This document shows, piece after piece, positions 52,272 to 60,495 of a DNA stretch of 64,000 nucleotides (the stretch's first letter is position 1; each line of letters opens with the position of its first letter). The DNA is taken from assembly GCA_020636375.1 (NCBI GenBank), contig JACJXZ010000002.1, forward strand, positions 186,001 to 250,000, written 5' to 3'. Position numbers and translations under genes: made by a program. This DNA comes from Lewinellaceae bacterium. GTDB taxonomy: Bacteria > Bacteroidota > Bacteroidia > Chitinophagales > Saprospiraceae. A model generated the notes under the pieces. It saw nothing but the letters and a program-made list of their open reading frames with translations, did no database searches and was not told the DNA's origin.

Positions 52272-52856
52272 CTAAAGCCAGGCCAGATTTTCTGCCAAAA
52301 ACAACAAAAGCCACAACAAAAAAGCCAGGGAAATCAGGGCGCCGCCCTCCCCCTCCCCGTAAACCCTGGCCCGCAGGCGTTTAAGCGCAATGCTGATCTG
52401 GTTTTCCACCGTCTTTTCGGAGAGGGAGAGCCGTTCGGCGATCTCCTTGTAAGACAAGCCCTCGCTTCGGCTCAGCAGGAACACCTCCCGGCAGCGCTCG
52501 GGCAGGCGGTTGACTTCGTCGTAAATGACGGCCTGCAACTCGTCGGCCTGCAGCTGCTCCTCCACCCCCGGGTTTCGGCTTTCCTGCTGATAAACGGCTT
52601 CCAGCGGAACGGCCTCGATTCTGCGCTTTTCCAGGTAGTTGAGCGCCTTGTTCCGCGTGGCTGTGAAAAGATACGAACGCAACCCCTCGTCCAGCTGAAG
52701 ATGGCCGCGGTTGTTCCAAACCCCCAGAAAAACATCCTGCACCGCTTCGCGGGCGTCTTCCTCCGAGCGGAGATACCGGTGGGCGTAGGCCACCAGCATG
52801 GGCTGGAAGCGGTAAAAAAGGGCCTTTAATTGTTCGGTAGCGGTACGTTCACTCAC
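52272..52856 (-). CDS. RNA polymerase ECF sigma factor (FecI-like)
   Basis: 194 residues using a GTG start at 52856 (VSERTATEQLKALFYRFQP). The apparent longer start at 52877 is a TTG lying on the promoter-like TATCTTG box (52875-52881). Region 2 is YRFQPMLVAYAHRYLRSEEDAREAVQDVFLGVWNNR and region 4 is LPERCREVFLLSRSEGLSYKEIAERLSLSEKTVENQISIALKRLR, typical of the Bacteroidetes ECF expansion paired with FecR. A hydrophobic C-terminal tail (GGALISLAFLLWLLLFLAENL) is unusual for a sigma factor and may be a membrane anchor. It drives the FecR/receptor/DUF4249 cassette. Confidence 0.9.
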   Translation of the reverse strand: MSERTATEQLKALFYRFQPMLVAYAHRYLRSEEDAREAVQDVFLGVWNNRGHLQLDEGLRSYLFTATRNKALNYLEKRRIEAVPLEAVYQQESRNPGVEEQLQADELQAVIYDEVNRLPERCREVFLLSRSEGLSYKEIAERLSLSEKTVENQISIALKRLRARVYGEGEGGALISLAFLLWLLLFLAENLAWL

Positions 52857-53208
52857 GGTGGAGCGTTTTGGGGGCAAGATAGGGGTTTTTGGGAGGTTGA
52901 TGGTTATATTGCTGGAATGTTATATTGTTGGCATGGCGGGGCTTGGGGAGTGTTGGAGTGTTGGAGTGTTGGATTTGGAGGGAGTGTTCAAAGAACTGTG
53001 TCAACTCCCATTTTTCTAACCGCAGGAAACCGTTACAAAAATAATAATTACTTTAATAATCGTTATAAATATAATAATGACATTCATAACGATTATTAAA
53101 GTAACGATTTAATTTTTCCGGCCCCTAAGAGGGAAAAACCGGAAGCCGGAACGGGAAGCAGAATAAGCGCCGGGCACCCATTTTCCCACTTCCGACTTCC
53201 GACTTGAT
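52857..53208. repeat. Repeat-filled intergenic region
   Basis: Holds GTTATATTGCTGGAATG words (52902-52930), GTGTTGGAGTGTTGGA words (52949-52976), ACAAAAATAATAATTACTTTAATAATCG words at 53033-53110, and GACTTCCGACTT words at 53188-53204. It contains no gene. Confidence 0.6.
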
Positions 53209-55134
53209 TTACTGCACCACGAGCTTCGTTACCGCCACCTTATTGTCCGCCTGGAGGCGAACGATGTAGGCGCCGGGTTGCAGGCTGCTGACGCCGAAGC
53301 GTAGTTGGTTCTGTTCAAAACCCTGGGCTGCAGCTATATCCGCTACCTTCTGCCCCATCAGGTTATGGAGGCTTAGCGAAAAACGGGTATTGCCCTCCAG
53401 CGCGAAACTCGCCACCACCTCGTTGCGGGCGGGGTTGGGCTGGATGGCCAACCGGAAGAAATCCGCCGGGACGGCCTCTTCGGTTCGCACCAGGCCGATC
53501 TGCTCCGGCGTGAGGGGCACATGGTTGATGAAATTCGTCTCGGGGGCATCCTCATCCCCGCGCTGAGACATGCCGGGGCGGAAATCGCCCTGGTAGGTCA
53601 GGTCAATGGTTTCGCCAACATCGCCGGCCATAGTGGGGAAGACCGCCTCCACGAAGTCTACCAGATCGGGCTCGAAAACGACCTCCTCGTTGATGATGTC
53701 GTAGGGATCGGTCCAGGTTTCTCCGCCGTCCGGCGAGGCCATGATGTAGACGTGGCGGTAGTGTTGGTTGTCCTCCATGTTGAGGTAACGCTCGCCTTCC
53801 ATGACGCCGGCGTAGGCCATGAAAATATTGCCGTTGGCGTCGATGCCGGCGCTGGGCTGGGAGGTGAGCGAGGCTTCGTAACCGGCTATATTGTCGGCAG
53901 TCTCGATGTCCAGCGTGTCATTGCCGTTCAGGTCGATCACGTCGGTAATGACGCGGCTGCTGTCCGGGCCGAAGGATTCGTTCCAGTAGTGCAGCCCGCT
54001 GGTGCCGGGGAAGAAACTGGTGTTGCCGTCAGTCAGGTCGTCGTCCATGATGTACATCCTTCCCCAGAAAGCATGGGCCATGCCATCATGGTCGATGAGG
54101 ATGGCGCCGCATTCGTCGGAGGTGAGAATAGCCAGGGAGTCGGGCTGGTCCGGGTCATAGGGCGGCAGGTCTTCGACAGTGTAGCCGGCATCCTGAACGT
54201 AGAGGTCCAGGGGAAAATCGTGCATAATGGTTTTCTCCCAACTGTCGCCACCGTCGGTAGATTTCATCAGAATCTGGTCGTTCCAGTTGTTGAAAAAGCC
54301 GACGGCCACGACGTCCCCTCTGGCGTCGATGGCGTAGGCGTCGCCGGAGTTGGCCACCAGGGCGGTATTGTCCAGCCCGGGCAGGATAACATCCACCATA
54401 TCCCAGGTGGCGCCGCCGTCGGAGGAGCGATAGTAGAGCGGGTGGCCGTCGACGCCATTGTACTCGGCGCCGCCGTTGGCAATCGGCTGGGTAATGGCCA
54501 ATACGTGGATAACCTCGCCGCTGACGGCGACGCGGGGCCAGAGCAGGCCCGGGCCGCCGTTGTCTTCATACACGTCGGAGGGGATGTCATACTCCTCCCA
54601 GCCGTTGCCGCCGGCCTGCCGGCGCAGCACGTGCAGCTTGGTGGCAGAGGAGTGGGAGATAATAACCTCGGTGCCGCTCGCTGTCACCACGTGGTTGGGC
54701 CAGCCGGTGCGGGTGGAGGCTTCCAGGCGCTGGGCGGGCTGGTCGCCCCAGCCGCCGTCCACGGTGCGGTTGTAGCCGGTGCCCCGGTCGGGATAAGCGC
54801 CGGCATCATCAAAGCCCATGGTCCATACGGCCATCAGGCTGCCGTCCGCGCCGCGGGAGGTGCGGTCTGCCACGGAGTTGTTGGACTGCAGGTCGTAGAT
54901 CGTGGTGCCGATCGGGAACTCCCTGCCGCTGCGGAGGCCCACCGGAGACTGGACATTCAAGGGGTGTATCCCCACAGGGCCTTCCGGCGCCACAGGAAGG
55001 GCGTCGATGCATTCGGAGGCCAGGGCCGGGACAGTAACGCCGGCCTTGCGGGCCAGCTGTTTCTGAGCCGGCGCAACGCTGGCCAGCATGAGGGCCAGGC
55101 CCATCAAAAAGAGTTTCAGTCGAGTTGATTCCAT
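53209..55134 (-). CDS. T9SS-exported Asp-box (sialidase-like) protein, paralogue 1
   Basis: 641 residues from the ATG at 55134, with a signal peptide (STRLKLFLMGLALMLASVAPAQ). Several Asp-box (BNR) motifs are present: SSDGGATWDMVD, STDGGDSWEKT, SPDGGETWTDPYD, the S-x-D-x-G-x-T-W turns of beta-propeller glycosidases. DLNGNDTLDIETAD resembles a calcium-binding loop. The last 75 residues form a type IX sorting domain (LSLHNLMGQKVADI, LQPGAYIVRLQADNKVAVTKLVV). It is exported to the cell surface and probably binds or cleaves polysaccharide; the enzyme class is not proven. Its start lies 25 bp from a 17-bp hairpin. Confidence 0.85.
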   Translation of the reverse strand: MESTRLKLFLMGLALMLASVAPAQKQLARKAGVTVPALASECIDALPVAPEGPVGIHPLNVQSPVGLRSGREFPIGTTIYDLQSNNSVADRTSRGADGSLMAVWTMGFDDAGAYPDRGTGYNRTVDGGWGDQPAQRLEASTRTGWPNHVVTASGTEVIISHSSATKLHVLRRQAGGNGWEEYDIPSDVYEDNGGPGLLWPRVAVSGEVIHVLAITQPIANGGAEYNGVDGHPLYYRSSDGGATWDMVDVILPGLDNTALVANSGDAYAIDARGDVVAVGFFNNWNDQILMKSTDGGDSWEKTIMHDFPLDLYVQDAGYTVEDLPPYDPDQPDSLAILTSDECGAILIDHDGMAHAFWGRMYIMDDDLTDGNTSFFPGTSGLHYWNESFGPDSSRVITDVIDLNGNDTLDIETADNIAGYEASLTSQPSAGIDANGNIFMAYAGVMEGERYLNMEDNQHYRHVYIMASPDGGETWTDPYDIINEEVVFEPDLVDFVEAVFPTMAGDVGETIDLTYQGDFRPGMSQRGDEDAPETNFINHVPLTPEQIGLVRTEEAVPADFFRLAIQPNPARNEVVASFALEGNTRFSLSLHNLMGQKVADIAAAQGFEQNQLRFGVSSLQPGAYIVRLQADNKVAVTKLVVQ

Positions 55135-55161
55135 CACAAATAATTTTGGTTAATAATGTTT

Positions 55162-55212
55162 GAAGTTGCATGCGCAGCGGGAACCTGGGGAAGCAGCTGC
55201 GCATGCAACTTC
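55162..55212. promoter_or_regulatory. 17-bp perfect hairpin upstream of T9SS paralogue 1
   Basis: GAAGTTGCATGCGCAGC (55162-55178) and its exact complement (55196-55212), with a 17-nt loop, about 27 bp before the ATG. It could act as an operator or leader hairpin for the minus-strand gene. No T tract follows. Confidence 0.5.
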
Positions 55213-55285
55213 GATCGGAGGGCCAGCGGCAGCCGTGCAGCAATATTTCCTGGATGCTTTGGGCATGGGAATACCATGCAGGCTC

Positions 55286-55510
55286 AGAGTATGTTTGGAG
55301 GTGGTGCTTTTGAAGCGAAAAAATCAGATTTTGGGTTCTCACGAAGGTATTTTTTCGGCCCATAGCAGCGCTACGGGGCGAAAAAATGGCAAAGTGAGCC
55401 TGCCTGCCCGCGAGGCCACGCGGCCGAGCAGGCAGGGTTCCAAAAGCTGGTTTTTGCAGCCAAAATAGCCTGCCCCGATGCCTATCGGGGACTACCTCCA
55501 AACATACTCT
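55286..55510. mobile_element. MITE-like element, TIR family GTTTGGAGGT, copy 2
   Basis: 225 bp bounded by perfect 17-bp ends (AGAGTATGTTTGGAGGT and complement). The interior reads GGTGCTTTTGAAGCGAAAA...CATAGCAGCGCTACGGGG, matching the complement of 14685-14845. It contains a 38-bp mini-palindrome at 55399-55436 and a GCCCCGATGCCTATCGGGG hairpin at 55472-55490. Confidence 0.78.
55399..55436. mobile_element. 38-bp palindromic mini-insertion
   Basis: CCTGCCTGCCCGCGAGGCCA...GAGCAGGCAGG sits inside the MITE-like element. The same CCTGCCTGCC/GGCAGG ends as at 46418-46453 suggest a nested insertion. Confidence 0.5.
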
Positions 55511-55780
55511 CAAAGGCCAGTGCCGTGAATAGGTAGGTTTACAGTTTAAATGAGATGTTTGTGCGAGGAAATGGAGTAACGGAAAAGAGAGCTGTTCTTA
55601 CTTTGCGGGTTCAGAAGGGAAATATAGGCAGGCTGCGCTTAAGGCGCAAACGAATTCGGGAAATTGACGGGAGCCCGACGGAGTGTACGGGCGGGATTCG
55701 GTTGTTCGGGGTTCGCAGGTTCGCAAGGCCTGCGGGAGGCCAGCGAACACCGAACACCGAACAACCGCCCCTCCCTTTCC

Positions 55781-57703
55781 CTACCGCACCATCAACCGGG
55801 CCACCGCCGCCTTGTCCTCTGCCTGCAGGCGGACGAGATACAGGCCGGCCGGCAAGCCGCTCAGATCAATACGCTGCAGGTTGTGGCCAAATGCCTCATC
55901 AGTATCCACATCTGCTACTTTCTGGCCCATGAGGTTGTGGAGGCTCAGGGCATAGCGGGCGTTGCGCTCCGGCTCGAAGCTCACCCAGGCCTCGCTGCGG
56001 GCAGGGTTGGGCTGGACTTCCATCTGGAAATATTCGGGCGATACCGTTTCTTCTGCGCCCACCATGCAGGAATAACCGGTCGGGATACTGACGAAATTGA
56101 TGAAATTGATCTCAAAAGGGTCCATATCCCCCTGTACGGCGAGGCCGGGCCGGAAATCCTGCTGGTAGATGAGGTCCACATTACTGCCCACGTCCCTGGC
56201 TATTGCCGGAAAGACGGCTTCGTAAAAGGCAACCAGATCCGGCTCGAAGACGATGTCCTCGTTGATGATGTCATAAGGCGCGGCCCAGGTTTCTCCGCCG
56301 TCTGTAGAAGAGGTGAGATATACGTGGCGGTAGTGCTGATTGTCCTCCAGGGCAATGAACGCATCTCCTTCCATCACCGAGCTGTAAGCCAGGAAAATAT
56401 TGCCGCAGGTGTCGATGCCGACGCTGGGGTGAGAGGTGAGGGACAAACCGTAATTGGCAATATTATCGATCGATGCGATATCGATGGTGTCATTGCCGTT
56501 CAGGTCTTCCACATCCACGATTGTGCGGATGCTATCCTCGCCGAAAGATTCATTCCAGTAGGCGATGCCGCCGGTGCCGGGATAAAACGTCCAGTTGCCG
56601 TCGGTCAGGTCGTCGTCCTGGAGGTACATCTGGCCAAACCAGACATGAGCCATTCCGTCGTGGTCGAGCAGCAGGGCACCCGAGTCGTCATTGGTAAAAA
56701 TGGCCAGGGAGTCCGGCTGAGCCGGATCGTAGGGCGGCAGGTCCTCCACGGTATACCCCTGGTCGATCTCGTACCGCTCCAGCGGAAAATCATAAGCCGT
56801 GATGGTTTCCCAGCTGTTGCCGTTGTCGGTAGATTTGTAGACGTTGACGTCCGCCCAGCCATTGAAGACGGCGATGGCTACGGTTTCCCCCCGGGCGTCG
56901 ATGGCGTAGGCGTCCGCAGTCATGAAGCCCATGAACCCGCTGTCGAGGCCGGGGATGATGGCGTCGGTCACGTCCCAGGTGGCGCCGGCATCCGGGGAGC
57001 GGTAGTAGAGGATGTGGCCGTCGACGCCTTCGTACTCAACTCCTCCGTTAGCGATCGGGAAAGTAATGGCGATCATGTGGATGGTTTCCCCATCGGGGCC
57101 GCCAACGGCGATCCTCGGCCAGACGGTGCCCGGCCCGGCGGTGACGGGCACATCCGCTTCTATCCAGGGTTCATCCGGGCCGTTGCGGCGCAGGCTGTAC
57201 GGATTTATCGCGGAGAAATCGTGGCAGACGATCAGCTCTTTCCCGCTGGCGGTCACGACATGGGCGGGCCATCCGGTGCGAAGGGATGCTTCCAGGCGGG
57301 CCGTAGTCTGGTCGCCCCATCCGGCGCCGTCGAACCGGTTGTAGCCGGTACCCCGGTCGGGAAAGGCGGGTGCCTGCTCCAGGCCAATGGTCCAGGTGGC
57401 CATCACCTGTCCGTCGGGCGTGCGGCTGACGCGGCGGGCCATGCTGGAGTTGGTCTGCAGGTCGTAGGATGTTGAGCCGATGGGGAACTCGGTGGCCGCC
57501 CGGAAGGATACAGGGGGGATCGGGTTTGAAACAGCGTCGCCGGCCGGCACCCGCTCGCCCTCGGCGCACAGCTCCGCCACCGCGGGTTTGGGCACAGCCT
57601 GGTTGAGCGCCGGGTGGCGCTTTAACTGGGACTGGGCCGTAGAACGGGGATGGAACGCAAAGGCAGCCAACCACAAAAAGATGGTGAGTTTTAATAGCCT
57701 CAT
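55781..57703 (-). CDS. T9SS-exported Asp-box protein, paralogue 2
   Basis: 640 residues. Signal peptide MRLLKLTIFLWLAAFAFHPRSTAQ. Repeated Asp-box turns: SPDAGATWDVTD, STDNGNSWETI, STDGGETWAAPYD. The segment DLNGNDTIDIASIDN may bind calcium. The N-terminal pattern MARRVSRTPDGQVMATWTIGLEQAPAFPDRGTGYNRFDGAGWG is shared by all five paralogues. The C-terminal sorting domain reads LSLHNLMGQKVADVDTDEAFGHNLQRIDLSGLPAGLYLVRLQ, closest to paralogue 3. Surface or secreted beta-propeller; substrate unknown. Confidence 0.85.
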   Translation of the reverse strand: MRLLKLTIFLWLAAFAFHPRSTAQSQLKRHPALNQAVPKPAVAELCAEGERVPAGDAVSNPIPPVSFRAATEFPIGSTSYDLQTNSSMARRVSRTPDGQVMATWTIGLEQAPAFPDRGTGYNRFDGAGWGDQTTARLEASLRTGWPAHVVTASGKELIVCHDFSAINPYSLRRNGPDEPWIEADVPVTAGPGTVWPRIAVGGPDGETIHMIAITFPIANGGVEYEGVDGHILYYRSPDAGATWDVTDAIIPGLDSGFMGFMTADAYAIDARGETVAIAVFNGWADVNVYKSTDNGNSWETITAYDFPLERYEIDQGYTVEDLPPYDPAQPDSLAIFTNDDSGALLLDHDGMAHVWFGQMYLQDDDLTDGNWTFYPGTGGIAYWNESFGEDSIRTIVDVEDLNGNDTIDIASIDNIANYGLSLTSHPSVGIDTCGNIFLAYSSVMEGDAFIALEDNQHYRHVYLTSSTDGGETWAAPYDIINEDIVFEPDLVAFYEAVFPAIARDVGSNVDLIYQQDFRPGLAVQGDMDPFEINFINFVSIPTGYSCMVGAEETVSPEYFQMEVQPNPARSEAWVSFEPERNARYALSLHNLMGQKVADVDTDEAFGHNLQRIDLSGLPAGLYLVRLQAEDKAAVARLMVR

Positions 57704-57728
57704 AGGACAGTTTATTTTGGTTATTGAA

Positions 57729-57834
57729 TTTTACCCGGCTCGGTAGAGACGGGGAATGAATGAATGAATGAGTGAATGAATGAATGAGTGAATGAGTGAA
57801 TTTTACCCGGCCGAGCCGAAGCGAGGACGGGGAG
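57729..57834. repeat. Two TTTTACCCGG elements around a GAATGAGT array
   Basis: TTTTACCCGGCTCGGTAGAG..GGGG (57729-57754), then GAATGAGTGAATGA words (57753-57800), then TTTTACCCGGCCGAGCCGAA..GGGG (57801-57834). The element-word pairing is clearest here. Confidence 0.75.
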
Positions 57835-57930
57835 TGAATGAGTTTTACAGATACTAATCCGGGAAGTGATGATACAGGAAGTTTTCGGATAGGCTCTAAG
57901 ATAGGAAGGCTTATTGAAATGACCAAACGG

Positions 57931-57974
57931 AAAAATGGCGCGCTCCGGTAGTTTACCGGGGGCGCGCCATTTTT
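57931..57974. terminator. Bidirectional terminator after T9SS paralogue 3
   Basis: A perfect stem AAAAATGGCGCGC / GCGCGCCATTTTT with a CCGGTAGTTTACCGG inner hairpin and T tracts on both strands. It lies 176 bp downstream of the stop of the gene at 58150. Confidence 0.85.
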
Positions 57975-58094
57975 GGTTATTTGTTATTTGTTATTGCCTC
58001 TTTTGGGGCGGTTGAAATGGGTTATCCGTCTTTGCCAGGGCCCCCTGCCAAAGACGGCCCTTTCGGCAGCCCTTCTTTTGCGTACCGAATGCAC

Positions 58095-58147
58095 ACCCGT
58101 CTTCGCTGCGCTCGTCCGGGTAAAAATGCACCAATGCACGAACACAC
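58095..58147. repeat. CCGGGTAAAAA element plus ATGCACCAATGCACG words
   Basis: ACCCGTCTTCGCTGCGCTCG..GTAAAAA (58095-58126) abuts words ATGCACCAATGCACGAACAC, the vocabulary of 4826-4906. Confidence 0.65.
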
Positions 58148-58149
58148 GC

Positions 58150-60066
58150 TTATCGCACCATCAACTTCGCCACCGCAACCTTGTTCTCCGCCTGCAGGCG
58201 GACGAGGTACAGGCCAGCCTGCAAACCAGCCAGATCGATGCGCTGTATGCTGCTCCCAAAAGCATTGTCCATATCCACATCCGCCACCTTTTGCCCCATC
58301 ATATTGTGGAGGCTGAGCGCATAACGGGCGTTTCGCTCCAGATCGAAACTCACCCAGGCCTCGTTGCTGGCCGGGTTGGGCTGCACCTCGAGCTGGAAGA
58401 AGGCCGGTTGCACCACCTTCTCGCCCACTGTAATGAGATCAGTTACAGGAATGCTGACATAGTTGATGAAAACGCCTTCCACGGGGTCGCCATCTGTGCC
58501 AATGACCGTGCCAGGCCGGAAGTCGGATTGGTAAATGAATTCTACATTTTCGCCTACATCGGCAACCATGGTAGGGTATACCGCTTCGATAAAGTTGACC
58601 AGGGATGGCTCGATAACCACATCGGGATTGATCGCATCGTAGGGGTCCGTCCAGGTTTCCCCTCCATCATCTGAGGCTACCAGATAAACATGCCGGTAAT
58701 TTTGGCCATCTTCCATATTCGCAAAATCCTCCCCCTCCACAAGGGCGCTGTACGCTATGAAAAGGTTGCCGGCAGCATCGATGCCTGCGGAAACATGGGA
58801 GGTCATGCCGCCGTTATAAATGCCGGCGTCGTCTACATCGATGGTATCGTTGCCATTGAGGTCAAGGACATCCGCAATGAACCGGGTGGAATCCTCGCCA
58901 AAGGACTCGTTCCAGTAATTCATGCCGCTGGTGAACCGGTAATAGGTGGTGTTGCCGTCCGTTAGGTCTTCATCGCTCACAAACATATCCCCAAAAAAAG
59001 CATGCACTTTGTTGTCGTGGTCGATAACAATAGCCCCGGAACCGTCGGAAGTAAAAATGGCATAGGGTTGGGTTGCCAGCGTATCCCGGTCGGGAGGCAG
59101 GGTTGCCGGGTCGTAGCCCGAGTCGCGGATGTAGCCATCGATCGGGAAATCCCGAAGCCGGAAAGACTCCCAGGTGTCGCCGTTATCCGTGGATTTGAAT
59201 ATTTTGGTATCGCTAAAACCGCTGAAAACGCCAATGACTACGGTTTCTCCCCGGGCCGCGATCGTATAGGCGTCGGTAAGGGTAAACCCCATTAAGGTAC
59301 TGTCCAGGCCAGGAATGATCCCGTCTACGATATCCCAGGTTGCGCCCCCGTCCAAAGAGCGGTGGTAAACGATATGGCCGTTTACCCCCAAATAGGACCC
59401 GGTGCCGGTGGCTGCATCTCCAGTAATTGAAATCAGATGCACCGATTCCCCATCCGGCCCGCCTACCGTCCCTTTCGGCCAGAGGGAACCCGAGGGAATG
59501 TCAGTAGGCGTATCTCCTTCCGTCCATGCTTCGCCGGTATTGTTACGCCTCAGGTAGTGCAAACGGTATTCGCCGGCAGTAAATACGTGACTGACAATAA
59601 ACTCCTTGCCGCTGGCCGTCACCATATGGTTGGGCCAGCCGGTGCGAACACCAGCTTCCAGGCGGGCCGTGGGCTGAGCACCCCACTGCGCGCCGTCGAA
59701 CAGGTTGTATCCGGTGCCCCGGTCGGGATAAGCGGTTTCTTCAAAACCCTGCGTCCAAACCGCCATGACCTGCCCGTCGGCGGTTTTGGAAATCCTGGCG
59801 CAGTTCGAGCCGTTGGTTTGCAGGTCATAGTCTGAAAGGCCGATGGGCACTTCCACCGCCGAGCGGAAAGACACCGGGGGTATGGGGTTGCCGGAGTAGA
59901 GAACCTCATGAAGGCCGGGCGAAACCGGCTCGGCGCCTATATCAGCTCGCATGGGTTCCGCCTTAAGCAGCGCCGGCTTTATGGCCAAACGGGACTGGCC
60001 ATGGACTGCCAGGGCGGGACACAGAGCCAGCAGCGTTAACAAAGCAAGTAGTTGTAATGGTCTCAT
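58150..60066 (-). CDS. T9SS-exported Asp-box protein, paralogue 3
   Basis: 638 residues. Signal peptide MRPLQLLALLTLLALCPALAVHGQ. Asp-box turns: SLDGGATWDIVD, STDNGDTWES, SDDGGETWTDPYD. DLNGNDTIDVDDAG is the calcium-type loop. The C-terminal sorting domain LSLHNMMGQKVADVDMDNAFGSSIQRIDLAGLQAGLYLVRLQ is nearly that of paralogue 2. It shares with its neighbours the VSFRSAVEVPIG and DRGTGYN blocks near the start. Exported through type IX secretion and possibly cleaved from the tail. No glycosidase triad (Arg-Arg-Arg, Glu, Tyr) could be verified by eye. Confidence 0.85.
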   Translation of the reverse strand: MRPLQLLALLTLLALCPALAVHGQSRLAIKPALLKAEPMRADIGAEPVSPGLHEVLYSGNPIPPVSFRSAVEVPIGLSDYDLQTNGSNCARISKTADGQVMAVWTQGFEETAYPDRGTGYNLFDGAQWGAQPTARLEAGVRTGWPNHMVTASGKEFIVSHVFTAGEYRLHYLRRNNTGEAWTEGDTPTDIPSGSLWPKGTVGGPDGESVHLISITGDAATGTGSYLGVNGHIVYHRSLDGGATWDIVDGIIPGLDSTLMGFTLTDAYTIAARGETVVIGVFSGFSDTKIFKSTDNGDTWESFRLRDFPIDGYIRDSGYDPATLPPDRDTLATQPYAIFTSDGSGAIVIDHDNKVHAFFGDMFVSDEDLTDGNTTYYRFTSGMNYWNESFGEDSTRFIADVLDLNGNDTIDVDDAGIYNGGMTSHVSAGIDAAGNLFIAYSALVEGEDFANMEDGQNYRHVYLVASDDGGETWTDPYDAINPDVVIEPSLVNFIEAVYPTMVADVGENVEFIYQSDFRPGTVIGTDGDPVEGVFINYVSIPVTDLITVGEKVVQPAFFQLEVQPNPASNEAWVSFDLERNARYALSLHNMMGQKVADVDMDNAFGSSIQRIDLAGLQAGLYLVRLQAENKVAVAKLMVR

Positions 60067-60495
60067 AAATATTAAGGATTAGTGAAAAATCAAAATCTTG
60101 CTCTACACTATCGAACATTTGCCGGGCGTGTAAAAGTGGAAATGTGCGAATGTGTAAAAGATACGGGGTATCCAGCCATATACATTTCTCATTCTATGAT
60201 ATTTGGGGGTGGGGCTGTATTCAGGTAAATATTGCTTTTGGAAAATCAATTTTTGATGTTTGATTTGCGATTTTTGATATTTGATTTGCCTGCCGCAGAT
60301 TAATATACACCGGCTTTGCAAAACAAGCAAAATAAAAAATGGCGCTCGCACGACATGCGTGGGAGCGCCATTTGTGGTTGTTCGGTGTTCGCTTTATATG
60401 CCTGCGGTTACAATCGTTTGCCAACCAGGCGAATACCGCCCGTCTTCGCTACGCTCTTCCGGGTAAAAACAGCGAACAGCGAACCGCCACACTCA
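60067..60495. repeat. Intergenic region with terminator and word repeats
   Basis: TTTGATTTGCGATTTTTGATATTTGAT words (60245-60290), a terminator (60337-60373) and the CGCCCGTCTTCGCTACGC..GTAAAAA element (60437-60469) followed by AGCGAACAGCGAAC. No gene. Confidence 0.6.
60337..60373. terminator. Terminator after T9SS paralogue 4
   Basis: AAATGGCGCTC and GAGCGCCATTT form an 11-bp stem around a CGCACGACATGCGTGG inner loop, 123 bp beyond the stop of the gene at 60496. The inner ACGACATGCGT is the same as in 62707-62741. Confidence 0.75.
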
